Shown here: in pieces, positions 32,878 to 44,951 of the stretch
Layout: each line of letters opens with the position of its first letter
How positions within the stretch are numbered: the stretch's first letter is position 1
NCBI GenBank assembly: GCA_016806645.1
Contig: JACSYO010002161.1
Coordinates: forward strand, 467,001-531,000
DNA: 64,000 nucleotides
Reading direction: 5' to 3'
Source of the DNA: Ophiodon elongatus
Lineage: Eukaryota > Chordata > Actinopteri > Perciformes > Hexagrammidae
Position numbers and translations under genes: made by a program
The notes under the pieces: generated by a model
Told to the model about the DNA's origin: nothing
Databases searched by the model: none
Seen by the model: only the letters and a program-made list of their open reading frames with translations

Positions 32878-33125
32878 CCAAACTAGCCCAATTCTACCCT
32901 GACGGCAACATCCGTTTCTGCCGAGTTACACCAAATGTCTACGTCACTCCTCCACATTCCAAATATAGTCACTTCCGTTTCATTGGTTGCGGAAAAAATT
33001 AACATGGCGATGGCCTTAATCCAAGATGGCGTTGGCAAAATCGCCGAACTCAAGGCTTCAAAACGGCAGTCCACAAACCAATGGGTGATGTCAAGATGAC
33101 TACGTCCACTTCTTATACATGCTAT
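32878..33125 (-). repeat. interspersed repeat of the CATAGACTGTAT family, inverted
   Basis: On the minus strand it reads GTATAAGAAGTGGACGTAGT, then ATGTCACCCATTGGTTTGTG, TTTTGAAGCC and GCCATCTTGG, matching the copies at 14548 and 15195. Confidence 0.7.
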
Positions 33126-33157
33126 GATTCTACCTCACCCCATCAAGTTATTACAGG

Positions 33158-33275
33158 TTGCGTTCATAAATAGTCACTCGGAGTGCAAACTTACCCATTA
33201 ATTTAGAAATAAAACGGTATTTCTTCAGACAATAGCGCTCCCATTTTTGTCTTGGATTAGATTTACGAACGCACC
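33158..33275. mobile_element. short MITE candidate
   Basis: The left end GGTTGCGTTCATAAATAG and the right end ATTTACGAACGCACC are imperfect inverted repeats about 115 bp apart. No coding sequence is present. Confidence 0.45.
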
Positions 33276-34554
33276 TATATACGTGCACCAAGTACGCTAT
33301 TGACCACAGATGGACAGATTCATCATTTGCTGCGAAGACGGCCTTCACTGCGCCTTTAAATGACACCTTAATATCTTTCATTTGAGTTTATCGTTTTTGC
33401 CTCTCATGTTGGTGAACAATTAAACGTAACATTTGTCAAGATAAGGATTCCTCTTTCCACTCTTTTTGGCACCAGTGACCACAAGCTAGATCCCCAGCTC
33501 ACCACGACAGTAGCAGTGACTATTAGACTTCATTAGAAGAGCTAATCGTAGCAGGAAACGTTTCCGGTGTAGTACCCAGTGAAGAATACCAGACTAAAAT
33601 GTATCTTTCACTAAGGCTAACTCTTCAGTTACTGTAGCTAGCCACTGTGCATTGATTTTGATGATGGGAATGACATCTAGAAGATTTCATTGGCTGTGGC
33701 CGATGTATTTGTTGAAAATACTGTCTCCGGCTGACTTTTAATTGTTTCCAGATAACTCTTTAATACAAGAACCTCTGTAAAATAAAAAGGGCTCTTAAAT
33801 ATGCACTTTACTGCTTCAAACATGATATTGCGCTAAAAGACCGAGACCTAAAGCGAACGTTAAATGTTCCAGGAAAAAAAAAGACATGGAAACAAAAAAG
33901 CAGCATTGCTCTTGTGTTACAGTGTAGAGCCAGTTAGCCCAAGTATTGTAAGTATGATAAAGAATAATATATGACCAGAAGGCCTTTACACTGGGGGCGT
34001 GATGAATAAACAATACAACAATGCAAAATACTCTGCGAATGTTTTATTAGAATTATTCATACCGTCAGCAATGGCGGAAAAAATTACGGTACTTTTTTTA
34101 TCACATAATATTCGCGTTTGGTGTACACCCGAGACAAAAACAACCGTAAAAAAAAATAAATAAAAATACATTGATGTGGAAATGAATCGCACAAAAAACC
34201 GCCTCGGGTGTGTGAAGGTCTTGTTTGGCTGCTTAGCTTAGCTTAGCTTAGCTTACATACTTGTTTGTATTTTCAAACAGTCTGTTTAAATGTTTTTGTA
34301 TTACAAAAGAAGAAAGCTCTTATGATGTGCTTGGCAAACATCATTGGATCACGTTGCTGGGGTAGGAGTTTAGGTGTAAACTTTCCCAAATCCAACAAAA
34401 GACCAGGACAGAGCTGCTAACGTTAGCCTAAACTCTGATAGCATCCAAAACCAGCTTCCATCCAGTTGGGGAAATACTACAGTCAACTGGCACAGTTGTG
34501 AACGTGCCCTTATTTCTGCTTTTTAACTATAAAAATCAGAAATAAGAGCACTAT

Positions 34555-34765
34555 TGATGGGGCGACTGTGGCTTAGTGGTGAGCAGGGTCGTCCTTCAAT
34601 CGGAGGACCCCGGCTCCACCAGCCCATGTCCATGTGTCCTTGGGCAAGACACTTAACCCTAAATTGCTCCCGTGCCTATGGTGTGTGACATGTAGTGTCA
34701 AAGAGCTTTGAGTGGTTGGAAGACTGGAAAAGCGCTATACAAGTACAGGTCCATTTACCATTTAT
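34555..34765 (+). mobile_element. tRNA-derived SINE
   Basis: The head GGGGCGACTGTGGCTTAGTG contains a polymerase III A-box-like TGGCTTAGTGGTGAG. The body has TGTCCTTGGGCAAGACACTT, and the tail has AAAGAGCTTTGAGTGGTTGG followed by AAAAGCGCTATACAAGTACA. The B box is damaged. It is the best preserved SINE copy in the window. Confidence 0.88.
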
Positions 34766-37700
34766 AAGGAATCATTCTCCAAACCATTCAAATGCCAAGT
34801 TACTCTTACTACGCCCCTTATGCACAACATGTGGAGAAATCCAGAGCTGGACAGGCCTGTTATACCTAGTTACAGTTGCTAAACCATGATTGGACAATCA
34901 CTGTTTGGGGTTGGGATTTGGCAAAAGCAAAATATTTGCTTTAGGTAGTTTTAAGTAATGTGTGGAAATGCTGAAGTAGATACTTGTTTTCCACAAAATG
35001 TCTGATTTGACAAATGAAAGCTGTGCGACTGCCACAAAGGCTGTCGTGCATATCCATGTTTGTTGCTGTTAAAATAAAGGTTGTAGCATTGTGTATACAC
35101 CAGGTTATATTTCCCGTTTACCAGTGAGCACTGGGACTTAGTGTGGAAGCCACCAAATGACTCTTGTGAAGCGTGCAGTAGGCATTACCTCATACTTGTG
35201 AAAATGCTATACAGTGTGTACACAGAGCTGAGGAACCCAAGCTGGATCAGGAAACTAAACTAAACCCTACACTAGTTACCTGATACTGGAACCATCTAGA
35301 GGTGTTAGAATGTCTACTGAGGCACTTTTGATCTGAGGACCGGAAAACAAAATATGTACAGTATATTTACTTGAGTATTTTTGTGTGTGAAACATTTGGG
35401 GGTTGTTGAACTGTGACTGTTGTTGAAATGTTAGTTTTATTTTACATGCAAGTGTATTTTTATTGAATATTTCATTGTGATATTTTCTTTTGGAATGTGT
35501 TTACTATATAGTTTTACATTTTATTTTGAGATACTAGGAGTCGCACCAGCAGAATGTGTCGTGGATTATACTGGAGGACTATTGAAGAAGTGTTACTGCT
35601 GCATTTCCCTGTATAGCTATAGCCTTTATTTTAGTACCTGTTCTTTCTTTTTTTCAATACCATTCAGTGGCTCTTTCTTTTATCAAACCTAGTATTCATT
35701 TTGTCTTTCACGAATGAAATGTATTTGTCCTGACCTTTCCAACATGCTATTTCTCTCCATTTTTTTTTTACCCTTTCCATGATTTCGTTTTATATTTGTT
35801 ATAGAAACAAAATGGACACCATGATCGGTAACTATAGTACATTCCATACTTGTTACTTAACCTTCAGTATCGCGTACACTCGACCAAAAGAACTACAAAT
35901 TTTGATCCGATTGGTTCCAATAAAACTGTGATCAGTCCCCAGTAGAGAACAAACACCCTCGCTTCTGTTTATACCTGTGATTAAATGTATGTAATATTCA
36001 CTGACAAAAATATAGAGGGTCATGCTAAAAAATATCCAAATATAAAGAATCACAAACTTGTACCTTTTCATTCTTAATGAACATTGCGTTCATGTAATAC
36101 ACTTTTGTTTTGTTAAAAAACATTCTGTTCTGTAAAAGCACCCACAACTATACATCATGTGACTCTAATTGATAACCTTTGCTATCTATGCAGCTATACT
36201 GAATGCATATGTACTCATAGAAATATAATTGAAAATGTTTTTGGGTGAACTGCTGCAGCATAGAAAAGACCTTGGCTGTAAATGTACTTTTCTGCTTTGC
36301 ACAAACAAAAAATAAAGAGAAAACAACTGACTGACCAGTGTATTTTTTATTTCTTTTTTTGGACATAATACATTTGACACTTTACAGGTCCGAAAAACTA
36401 TTGTGACAGAGGGAACTGCTGCTTGTATGCTTTGAAAATGTTTGGTGGAATAAGCACAGCTTTTTATTATTGGAACCATACTGGTTAAATATTGTGTATC
36501 ACTTGACGCTTTAGCATGTTGGTGGCCACAGTGATGGTTATTATTTAACATCTAAGTCTTTATCTGCTCTAAGAACATCCATGTTGGTTCAGCTTTTTGG
36601 ACTGAAATGTCATAGCAACTATAGCATGCTATTATCATGCAGTTCTGTGCTGACGTCTCTGGGCATGCTAGCATCAAGCTAACATTTTGATTTAGTCCTC
36701 CAAAACTAATTACCTTCCCAAAGCAGTGCTTCAAGCTAAATGCTAACATCAGCATGCTACTTGCTTATGACTATGCTAACATGCTGATGTTTAGCAGCCA
36801 TCAATTCACCATGTTTAGCATATTAGCGCAGTGTGTTCGCATGCTAACATTTGCTAATTAGCATTAAACACAACAGATGAGGCTGATGCTCCCATCTGTC
36901 ATTAGTTTTGCAGGTATTAGCGCATAAACTAACAGCTGGGACTGTGGAATGCTGCAGTGAGAGAGCAGCGATGAGACCCACCTTTACAAGTGAATACACA
37001 AAACAGAAATGAGAAATGCTCGCCTGTGAATATTTTGCATCAAAACTATTCAAACAGGTAGCCCGTACAATGACAGTCAAAGATACTGGATTCATTTTTT
37101 TTTCCTGTTGAGATGCATAGAGAATAATATAACAAAAATGTAAAATACGTAATCCACCCTAAATTGTACAATGTTTTTAAATGGTTTGCTGACCAAATTC
37201 TATTTTCAGAGATTACGACATTAAGCCAACTACGGTTCACCCTCTGAGTCGTGCTTCAACAAGCTGTTCATCTTTTAGGTCATGAGAAAATAACAGACAG
37301 CCAGCTGAGCTCATTTGCTAACCATTGCAAGTTGTGCTCCTTGACTTTTTGCAGTGTCACGGCTCTGTGTGCCAACAGTGGATCAAATAACGTGTCGTGC
37401 AACAAAGTCCAAAAAAGATTACACGTGTCTGGTTTTTATTATGATGCGTTTAATGAATTAAGATGACATGTTTATTAGCGCCACAGTACAGCCATGTCTT
37501 ATAATAATTCATAACTCCATGTGGTATCGTAGGATATCAGGTGAAACTGGACACTTAGCCAACTGGACCCACCTTCTGTTGTCTAATGGTAAAAGCACAA
37601 AATGGCATGTACTTAATATACAGTTTCTGTTTTAAACCTGCATTAATTGATATTTTTTAAGTTACCACAATTAAATTACAACATGCAACGTGACACGGGT

Positions 37701-38220
37701 TGCTGTATTGCACAGGAAAAGAGCTGCAGATTTAGAAGCTGTGTAAAACCTTTCAGCCTCTTTTAGCTTCTTGCTTCGGTCTCACAGCTCCACACAGTTC
37801 TGATGTGTTGGTCTGTCATCATTTTCATCTCTTCAGTTCACCATGTCTGTTTCTCGCATTTTGGTTTTATTGATATGTGAACTTTTCCACCTCAGCCAAG
37901 CAAAAAAAGAAAAAGAAATTGCCATGTTTTATTTGTATTTTTCCTGAATATTTAGCTTTTCCACTCCCAAATTGAAAATGCGCATAAAAACAGGCTGATG
38001 GAAAGGCACTATGACAGCCAGCTTTTCACTCAGCTCACTAAGTGTGGCCATTTAGAAGAATATAAAAGAAAAAGATTTTGATTTCCAGTGTGGTGAATAT
38101 TGTGTCGTAAGAACTACTTCTCTTGTCGTATGAACCGGTCCTTATGGAGTGAATATTGGACTTACATTAGTCAAAAACAAAACTCAAACTGAATGTTGCT
38201 GCTTTTTCAGTGTCTACTTG
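34766..38220. other. intergenic or distal 3' UTR, AT-rich
   Basis: No gene seen. 34900-36350 is unique-looking AT-rich sequence and may be an extended chka 3' UTR ending near the AATAAA at 36311. 36600-36870 is rich in GCTAACATGCTGATGTTTAG-like dispersed repeat words. Confidence 0.4.
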
Positions 38221-38221
38221 A

Positions 38222-38680
38222 ATGTGGAATAGTTTAACATTTTGGGAAATACACTTTTTAGGTGGGTAGTAAGAAGATTGATAGCAATTACATGCCAGTC
38301 AATATAGTTCAATATAAGCTACAGCTGGTTAGCTTAGCTTAGCATTAAGACTGGAAACTGGGGGGAAAGCTAGCCTGGCGGTTTCCGCCCACCAGCACCT
38401 CTGAAGTTCACTAATTATCACGAGTCATGACAAGACTTTAGAAAGCTACTGCTGCTGAGAAATACATAATCCACTAAAAATGCACCTTTGATTTTTGGGT
38501 GAATTAAACAAAAGACATGTTAGTTAGTGAGAAGCAGAATTGTTTTACCGTTAGACGGAGCCAGGCTAGCTGTTTGCCCTTTTAACAAGTTCTTGTGCTA
38601 AGCTAAACTAAGCTAAACAGCTCTTCTCATCTCGCAAGAAAGTGAATAAACATACTTTCCCCAAATGTATATTGCTTTAA
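38222..38680 (+). repeat. dispersed fish repeat
   Basis: Contains AACATTTTGGGAAATACACT, then GGTTAGCTTAGCTTAGCATT, AAGACTGGAAACTGGGGG, CACCAGCACCTCTGAAG and GGAGCCAGGCTAGCTG. This ordered set recurs throughout teleost genomes; it is probably a DNA-transposon derivative. Confidence 0.6.
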
Positions 38681-39864
38681 ATAAGCAGCTGGTCGCTGAG
38701 ACTTTAAAGATGCTATTTACAAGATTTGGAGCATTTCCATCGCCACTCAACTGCTCTCAACTTGGCGACCACTGAGTTGCTAACTGAGATAACAGTGCTA
38801 ACTACAGCAAAAGTGATGACAAAGCTAACGGTGTTTACCTGAAGGGGGAACCGGAGGGTGGGTGCTACGCTTCCGCTACGAAGTCGTTGGCCACAACGGC
38901 GTTATTAGCTGTAACCGTGGCATGAGAGCAGTGCAGAGCGGCGGCTGTGAGCTAGCCAGTGGGGCACGAACATGCACTAAGTATGCTACTTTATAAATGC
39001 TCTGCACAACTGTATAAGCCGGTCATATGGTGGTGGCTTTTGTCTGTTTGTTTTCTGCCCTATACTTTTCTGCCCTAAAATGCATAAATGCATCTTGAAG
39101 TAAAGGACTATATAAAGTCAAACCCTTAATGCTTAACGGCTGCAGAGTGTAAAAGCTGACGTTGTGGCTCAAGTTGCTGCAGCAATCAGGCTGAGTAGTG
39201 CATGCAAGAGCGAGCCAAAAAAAAAGGGGGTGAGGGTGTGGGCTATTGGAATGGGTCGCACAAAACCTTTCGGTGTGATAGATGGTTGGTGCTTTCTTCA
39301 TCAGTACCTTTACAAAACATGGGCTCCCATTCTTGCAAAAATGTCGCTGCAGCCACTGTATTGAGATGTGTCAAGTTACCTCACCTCAAACTATGCAATT
39401 ACAGTTTCTGTGCGAGCGTAGTTCATGTATGACACAGCCCCCTTTTGTTTCCCAAACATTCCTGTCGCTGTTGACAATGAAGCATAGAGGACAGAGAGAC
39501 AAAGGTCAGAGGGACAAGAAGAGGCAAAGGTAATAGGTAAAAGTAGGGGAAAGTAGGAGGGGTGTGTGTGTTTATAGATGTGGCTTGGGGATTGAAAGGA
39601 ATGCAAAGTCAGAGCTTGCAGAGAATAGGGGGGGGGGGTCACTGGCCACCGCTGAGAGGGCTGGAGTGTTTCTCTCTGCCGTGTGTGTATCAGTGTCCTT
39701 CCCTTTGTTAATAAATCCACGGGAGAGACAGAAAAGTGGGTCATTACGGTCGGTACATTTCACACTGGCTGTACAGGCAGTGGGAACGTCGGGCAGGCTT
39801 CATGTTGGGGACCACGTAAACAAACAAATATCTGAGGCCTTGGCTCCCAGTGTCCCCTGACACA

Positions 39865-39871
39865 CAGAGAA

Positions 39872-39908
<37 letters not shown>

Positions 39909-39909
39909 A
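39865..39909. repeat. (GA)n microsatellite
   Basis: About 20 GA units with one GC interruption. Confidence 0.93.
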
Positions 39910-40455
39910 TGCAGTGTGGAGGAATGTCAACACAGAGACAAAGAGCAAAGGGTTGGCATGGTCAGCTGGGGGGCTTTTGCTTGTTTACATCCATGCAGCC
40001 TGCCGGAAGTTGTTGCTTTTGATGAATAAGATACAGACTGGAATGGCGAAAAAACAAGAACATGTTCACATCTGCTGCTGGTCTATGTCTGCTGGAAAAG
40101 AAAAGTCTTCATTTTAAAGGAAGATGGGCGTTGCATTCTCCGCCCGGTGACAGAGAGTTGAATGGGGTGAATAGAGGCATTGACAGTGAGCGTGTTGACA
40201 CAGACAAAAGGAAAAAACAGGAAAACAGTATATGTCAAAAGCAGAAGTTATGCTCTGCTGCACAGTTTGGTGCTTCTTGCCCTAAACCGAGCCCGTGTGC
40301 ACTTTTTTCATCATCACCATTTTTCTCCAGGTCTGTCCATCAGTGGGGATATGAGTCTTGGGGTACATGTCCGACCTGGGACATTCTTCAGATAGACATT
40401 CCTTCATCAGTCAGATGAAATCCTTTCTGTTCTGAATTTTATAGTTCTCAAAATG

Positions 40456-40512
40456 TGCACACGCACACGCACACGCACGCGCACACACGCACGCACGCAC
40501 ACACCACCCACA
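40456..40512. repeat. (CA)n/(CG)n microsatellite
   Basis: GCACACGCACACGCACGCGC-type alternating purine-pyrimidine tract. Confidence 0.92.
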
Positions 40513-40919
40513 CATAACACAGTGCCTTTCACAATAAATAACCCAACTGACTGACTGACTCTGAAGGAGAAGGTAAACAGAGTAAACATCTAGGGGGATC
40601 TGTGAAAAATTATAATATGACCTAATCGGTCATCAGAGTACAGAGTTATGACGTTGACTTGATTGCAGTCCAACAGTGCCATCTGGTGGCTGATGAACAA
40701 TCTCGACTTCCGTCCTAATATTTCCACTGTATGGCTGATGGCTACATCTGTAAGAGCATGTCATCACGTTTTAATGATCTCAGTTCTGAGCAAATGTAGT
40801 TTGTAACATTAATGGAGACAACTGATCACAGACTTTGGTGAGCCTGTCAGAAGGCAGCTATGCTTTCATGACTTTTTATGTTCGCTGCATAGATTTATAT
40901 TGTGCGGATATCTATTCTA

Positions 40920-41650
40920 CAAGTTGAAATGTAAAAATGAGGCATTATCTTATTAAATATGTGCTGATTTTCATAGATTTCCAGAACAGAAATATGAACA
41001 TTGGATAAAGCCAGGTTCAAAATGGTTGTTTCAGTTTGTCGTCATATTTCATTCAAAGGTTTTTACAGGGGGAATTTTACATATCTCTTTATAACACTCC
41101 ATAATTCAGAAAATATTGTCAACAGCCATTAAAAAAAACAATTTTCTTCAAATGTTTTGTAATAAAATGTTATATGATCTGTAAACACCTTCAGAATATA
41201 TTTAGGAATGAAAGTGTAAAGTTTGGTGGATGTAAGAGCTGCTGAAGTGGAGATTTCTAGAAAAAAACTAATTTAGAGAAAACGGCTTTAAAGAGATGTT
41301 TAGTTAAATTACAGACATTTTGAAGACGCTAAATTAACAAATAGATATCACCATGAAACTTCACCGGTTCATTACGGACATTAAGACAATTATTTTAGGT
41401 ATTACAAGTTTTCTGAAATGTTATGTTTAAATATGCAAATGAAGCATTATCTAATGGTAACTTTTGGTGAATTTAGGAGAAATCTACAGACACAAATAAA
41501 CAAAGTAGTAAAATAAACACCTGATTGTGTATTTCGGGTTTGTTTTCTTTCCACTAGTCTGAAAAAAGAGTGTTACGGAAGCAAAATGGCCCAAAATCGC
41601 ATTATTGCATGAAAAACATGGTTTCTGCCTGTAGTGTTTCGCCTTAAGTA
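40920..41650 (-). repeat. unclassified interspersed repeat, copy B
   Basis: The reverse complement of this block matches 12205-12840. It is somewhat longer at the distal side and preserves the same order of landmarks. It abuts another repeat at 41643. Confidence 0.75.
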
Positions 41651-41963
41651 AATGTACAAAAGTATTACGTACCAAAAGTAAAAGTATACGAGCATCAATT
41701 TAATTTTGCTGCTGGTAAAAGGGGAAGCTTGTGATGACTTTATTATATACTGTTGGATATCTTAACCTGTAATGTGACATTGTCATTCATTTGTCGATTA
41801 TATTCTGTAGCTATAATCTGAATATGCAAAGTAACTAAAGTTTTCAAATGAATGCAGAGGAATAAGAAGAATAGTATTTGCCTCGCAATTGTAGTGGAGT
41901 TATGGAAAGTAAAGTACAGTAAAATACAGTACATGAGTACTTAGTTACTCTCCACCACTGCAC
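41643..41963 (-). mobile_element. MITE, AGTGGTGGAGAGTAACTAAG type, inverted
   Basis: On the minus strand it begins CAGTGGTGGAGAGTAACTAA and GTACTCATGTACTG, and its other end has AAATGTAC/CTTAAG words. It is the same family as 60286-60500. Confidence 0.65.
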
Positions 41964-42568
41964 TTGGATAAGCAGCTTCAGGCGTGAATATAATTAAAAA
42001 CTCAGCCCATTGTCTTCCCTCCTACCTACTACTATGCAAACTGTCCAGATCAGATGTTGGTGGATTATATTTTACACATGACATTGAAAACGTGGCCTTT
42101 GCTCGAACACTAAAGTGCATCCTTTCATCTGGGAACAGGTCCTGTCAAACGACACATCTCCCCCCGACGCGTCACATACAGATGCCTGGTGACTGCTGCT
42201 GAACTTAAAATATATATATATTATAAATAAATAGAATGTATATAGTATATATATTATATTCTATTATTATACATTTTATTATTATCCATAACATGAAAAA
42301 GAAAACATAAAGTGAGTCCCCGTCGGATACAGCAGATTTCCTACTGCTGCCGTGAGGCGGATTGAATGATAGAGTAGCTGTCTGTTGTTCAGGAAAAGCA
42401 GACACACACATCCAGGAATATGCACCAGTGGTCTGAAATAGAAGCGTCCATGTTACGTGCTGTGGCTTTCCAGCTCTCTCTCTCTCTTTCTCCACCCCCA
42501 GAGTCCATGCAGGTGACGCCCATGATCCCGCCCGCAGCTCCCAGCTGCAGCAGACCAGTGAACGCAGC

Positions 42569-42848
42569 TGTTGTCAATTCACCGATTAGGTGCCGTGGTG
42601 GATATGAGGCTGGGGAACCCAGCCCGACAATCCCCTTGGGCCCAGTTAGCAGACTACACTCTGTGTGTGCATCGGTGTCGTTTGGTAGTGTCACTTTCTC
42701 CCTTTTTAGAGTAGCTTTAAGTTGTTGTTTTGTTTATTGTTAATAAATCCCCTTTTATTTACTCATTCGTTGCCCGTAAGTCTTTCTCCCTGGGTTACTT
42801 TCATTGTTACTCCCCGCCTCCCCTAGACATCAGTCGGGGAACGTAACA
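42569..42848 (+). repeat. LTR, copy 1
   Basis: Begins TGTTGTCAATTCACC and ends GGGAACGTAACA, giving the TG...CA ends of LTRs. It contains a polyadenylation signal in TTAATAAATCCCC. About 85-90% similar to the copy at 44685 by eye. Confidence 0.75.
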
Positions 42849-42850
42849 AT

Positions 42851-42867
42851 TGGGGGTCGTCCGGGAT
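42851..42867 (+). other. primer-binding site, tRNA-Pro type
   Basis: TGGGGGTCGTCCGGGATT starts two bases after the LTR end. It differs from the proline-tRNA primer site found in many vertebrate retroviruses by one missing C. Confidence 0.65.
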
Positions 42868-44334
42868 TGATTGACCAGGGTTGGATTTGTCTTGTGAAGT
42901 TGGCTCTGCTAGTTGTGGTTAGTTCCATGTGCAGAGATCATTAGTAGCCTAGTAGGCAGGTGCACCTCGTTTGGTGATGAGGTGTGAAATCTGGTTGTTT
43001 GGGAGACATGGACGAGTGTGGTGAGTCGGCTGTTTCCTGTTGGTTAATGTGAGCATCTGTAGTTTTCCTGAGGTGTATGTTTGTCACTGAGCTGTATTAT
43101 ACTGGTGATTTTTGTGTTACAGAGTTCAGGTGGTCCTCTATACACGATGAGCATATTTCTGTTTTGTCCCTGTTAGGTTTAAGAGCGGATTCCCTTTGGG
43201 GTTCGTTGGGGGGTTTTGCTAGAGTGGTGATGAAAGTGGTTAGAGCAGTGGTCTCGGGGGCACGTCCGAGGCTGCAGGTGGGTTGCCAGTTCATGGTGGC
43301 TTTACCGGGCCTGTGGGTTTTAGTGCATAAGTACCCACCACAAGTAGCACCTGAAGACTAGGGGGAGCTTACTTAGTTCTGGTAAGGCAGTTAGAGGGGA
43401 CAGGACAGCAGTGATGGCTATGGATTGGCTGCTTTTGCTGTTAGTGTGTTGGACTCTGTATGGATCGGTTTGGGTTTTGTGTTCAGGCTGTCCGTTTTTC
43501 CTCTATGGCTTCTGTGGAGACATTCTTGAGAGCTCTGGAGGAGTTACTAGAGAACCAGTAGTTTTTCAGATTTTAATTGGATGCTGTTGGTCCGAAACTT
43601 GAAGTGTTTGCTGATGAAATTGTTTCTTGTGCTTCCTGCAAACTATGTTTTGTATTCCAGTTCTTGTGTTCGTGGTTATGTTTTAAGTGATTCTGGACTC
43701 TTAATGAGAGCATTGCACAGCCTGTTGGGTGTCTAGGTAATTGGACCCAGTTACCTTACAGGTGTTAAACTTCAGAACCTGAAGCCTCTGCTGCAGAGTG
43801 TGCAGTAGGTACTAATGATTCATATGAGCAAGTTGGTAGTTAAAGGAGGGATGTGGTGAACTGTTCGTCGTTGTGCGGCGACATGTAAGTTGTTACCTTT
43901 GGGACCATAAGTTCGTGCCTTGGTTGGTGTGAGTAGTTGGGTTGCCTCTTTGTGCTGTGCGTCTGTGGACGACTTGGTTGGCTAGTGAGCCTTTGTCTCA
44001 GGAACCTTTTCGATGCTACTTCGGATTGGTGCTTATGGTAGTTCTGTTTGTAGGCTGGTAATTATGGAAATTCCAGTTCTGTGTTCACCACTCGTTCCTG
44101 CATCTCTATGCATGAACTGGCCCTCCTAGGAAACCTTGCTTTTCATTCTTTTGCTGTTGCATATTGCAGTGTAATCTCTCTGGCCTTCCTTCTCAGCGCC
44201 TACTCTTAGATGCTTCTTCACATGTTGGAGTTGCTGGGTGGCAGTGTGGAGATTGATTGGCGGGCTGGAAGATGCGCAAAGACCGGTTTGAAATGTGTAA
44301 TCTATGTAGTTTGCATTAAAATGTCAGTATTCCT

Positions 44335-44662
44335 GTTGGGAACACTGTTTTTATGGAGGGTGGTCTGACGACCCCTCCCTTCCAGTAGGGGTCAAGGTCT
44401 GGTTTACTGTCGCTTTGTCTTTCAGGCTGAGCATCGTCAGCTGATGAGCTACACCTGAACCTGGTGGGAGTGCCGGCTATAAAGACGCAACACCTGAACA
44501 TGGAGGGGTTCAGGCCCTTGCCTGGCCGGCTGCGCTCCTATGGCTGACACTATGGCTTATTTGTTTAAGTTAGTTGTGTGTTCTTTAAATAAATGTCTAC
44601 TCATTGCGTTTAACTCGTCTGGTCTCCCATACATGTTGCAGCCTTTGAGCCCGGTAGTAACA
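44335..44662 (+). repeat. second, different LTR-like segment
   Basis: It begins TGTTGGGAACACTG and ends GGTAGTAACA, contains a TATAAA-like GCTATAAAGACGC and the signal TTTAAATAAATG. TGGGGGCTCGTCC, an exact start of the tRNA-Pro primer site, follows at 44665. The order resembles U3-R-U5 of a retroelement unrelated in sequence to the 42569 LTR. Confidence 0.5.
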
Positions 44663-44684
44663 TATGGGGGCTCGTCCAGGCAGC

Positions 44685-44951
44685 TGTTAATTCACCAATT
44701 AGGTGCCGTGGTGAATAAGAGGCTGGGGAACCCAGCCGACAATCCCCTTGTGCCCAGCTAGCAGACTACACTGTGTGCATCGGTGTTTGGTAGTGTCACT
44801 TTCTCCCTTTTGAGAGTAGCTTTAAAGTTGTTTTGTTTATTGTTAATAAATCCCCTTTTATTTACTCATTTGTTGCCTGTGAGTCTTTCTCCAGGGGTTA
44901 CTTTCATTGTTACTCCCCACATCCTCTAGACATAAGTCAGGGAACGTAACA
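44685..44951 (+). repeat. LTR, copy 2
   Basis: Begins TGTTAATTCACCAATTAGG and ends GGAACGTAACA. It shares GCCGTGGTG, GGCTGGGGAACCCAGCC, GACAATCCCCTTG and TGTTAATAAATCCCCTTT with copy 1. Confidence 0.75.

Larger units (their letters stand above)
31135..34550 (+). other. chka: chka 3' UTR and downstream flank
   Basis: The 3' UTR starts here but its end is unclear. Canonical AATAAA hexamers on this strand occur at 33208, 33781, 35073 and 36311; the first lies inside a repeat. No other gene was recognised. Confidence 0.5.
38681..40919. other. intergenic, no gene seen
   Basis: A few open frames near 39564-39860 and 40062-40418 have no recognisable domains and sit among microsatellites. No splice-supported exon was seen. 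Confidence 0.45.
42569..44951 (+). mobile_element. LTR retroelement relic, non-coding, probably nested
   Basis: Two direct repeats (42569-42848 and 44685-44951) flank about 1.8 kb with no recognisable gag, pol or env. Next to the first repeat is a primer-binding-like site, and a second such site lies just before the second repeat, preceded by a different LTR-like segment. This suggests remnants of two related elements. No intact polypurine tract or matching flank duplication was found, so it is old or rearranged. Confidence 0.65.

Noticed and set aside
34555..34765. tRNA gene suggested by polymerase III boxes
   Set aside because: The head cannot complete a tRNA cloverleaf by eye and is joined to a SINE body and tail found in other copies.
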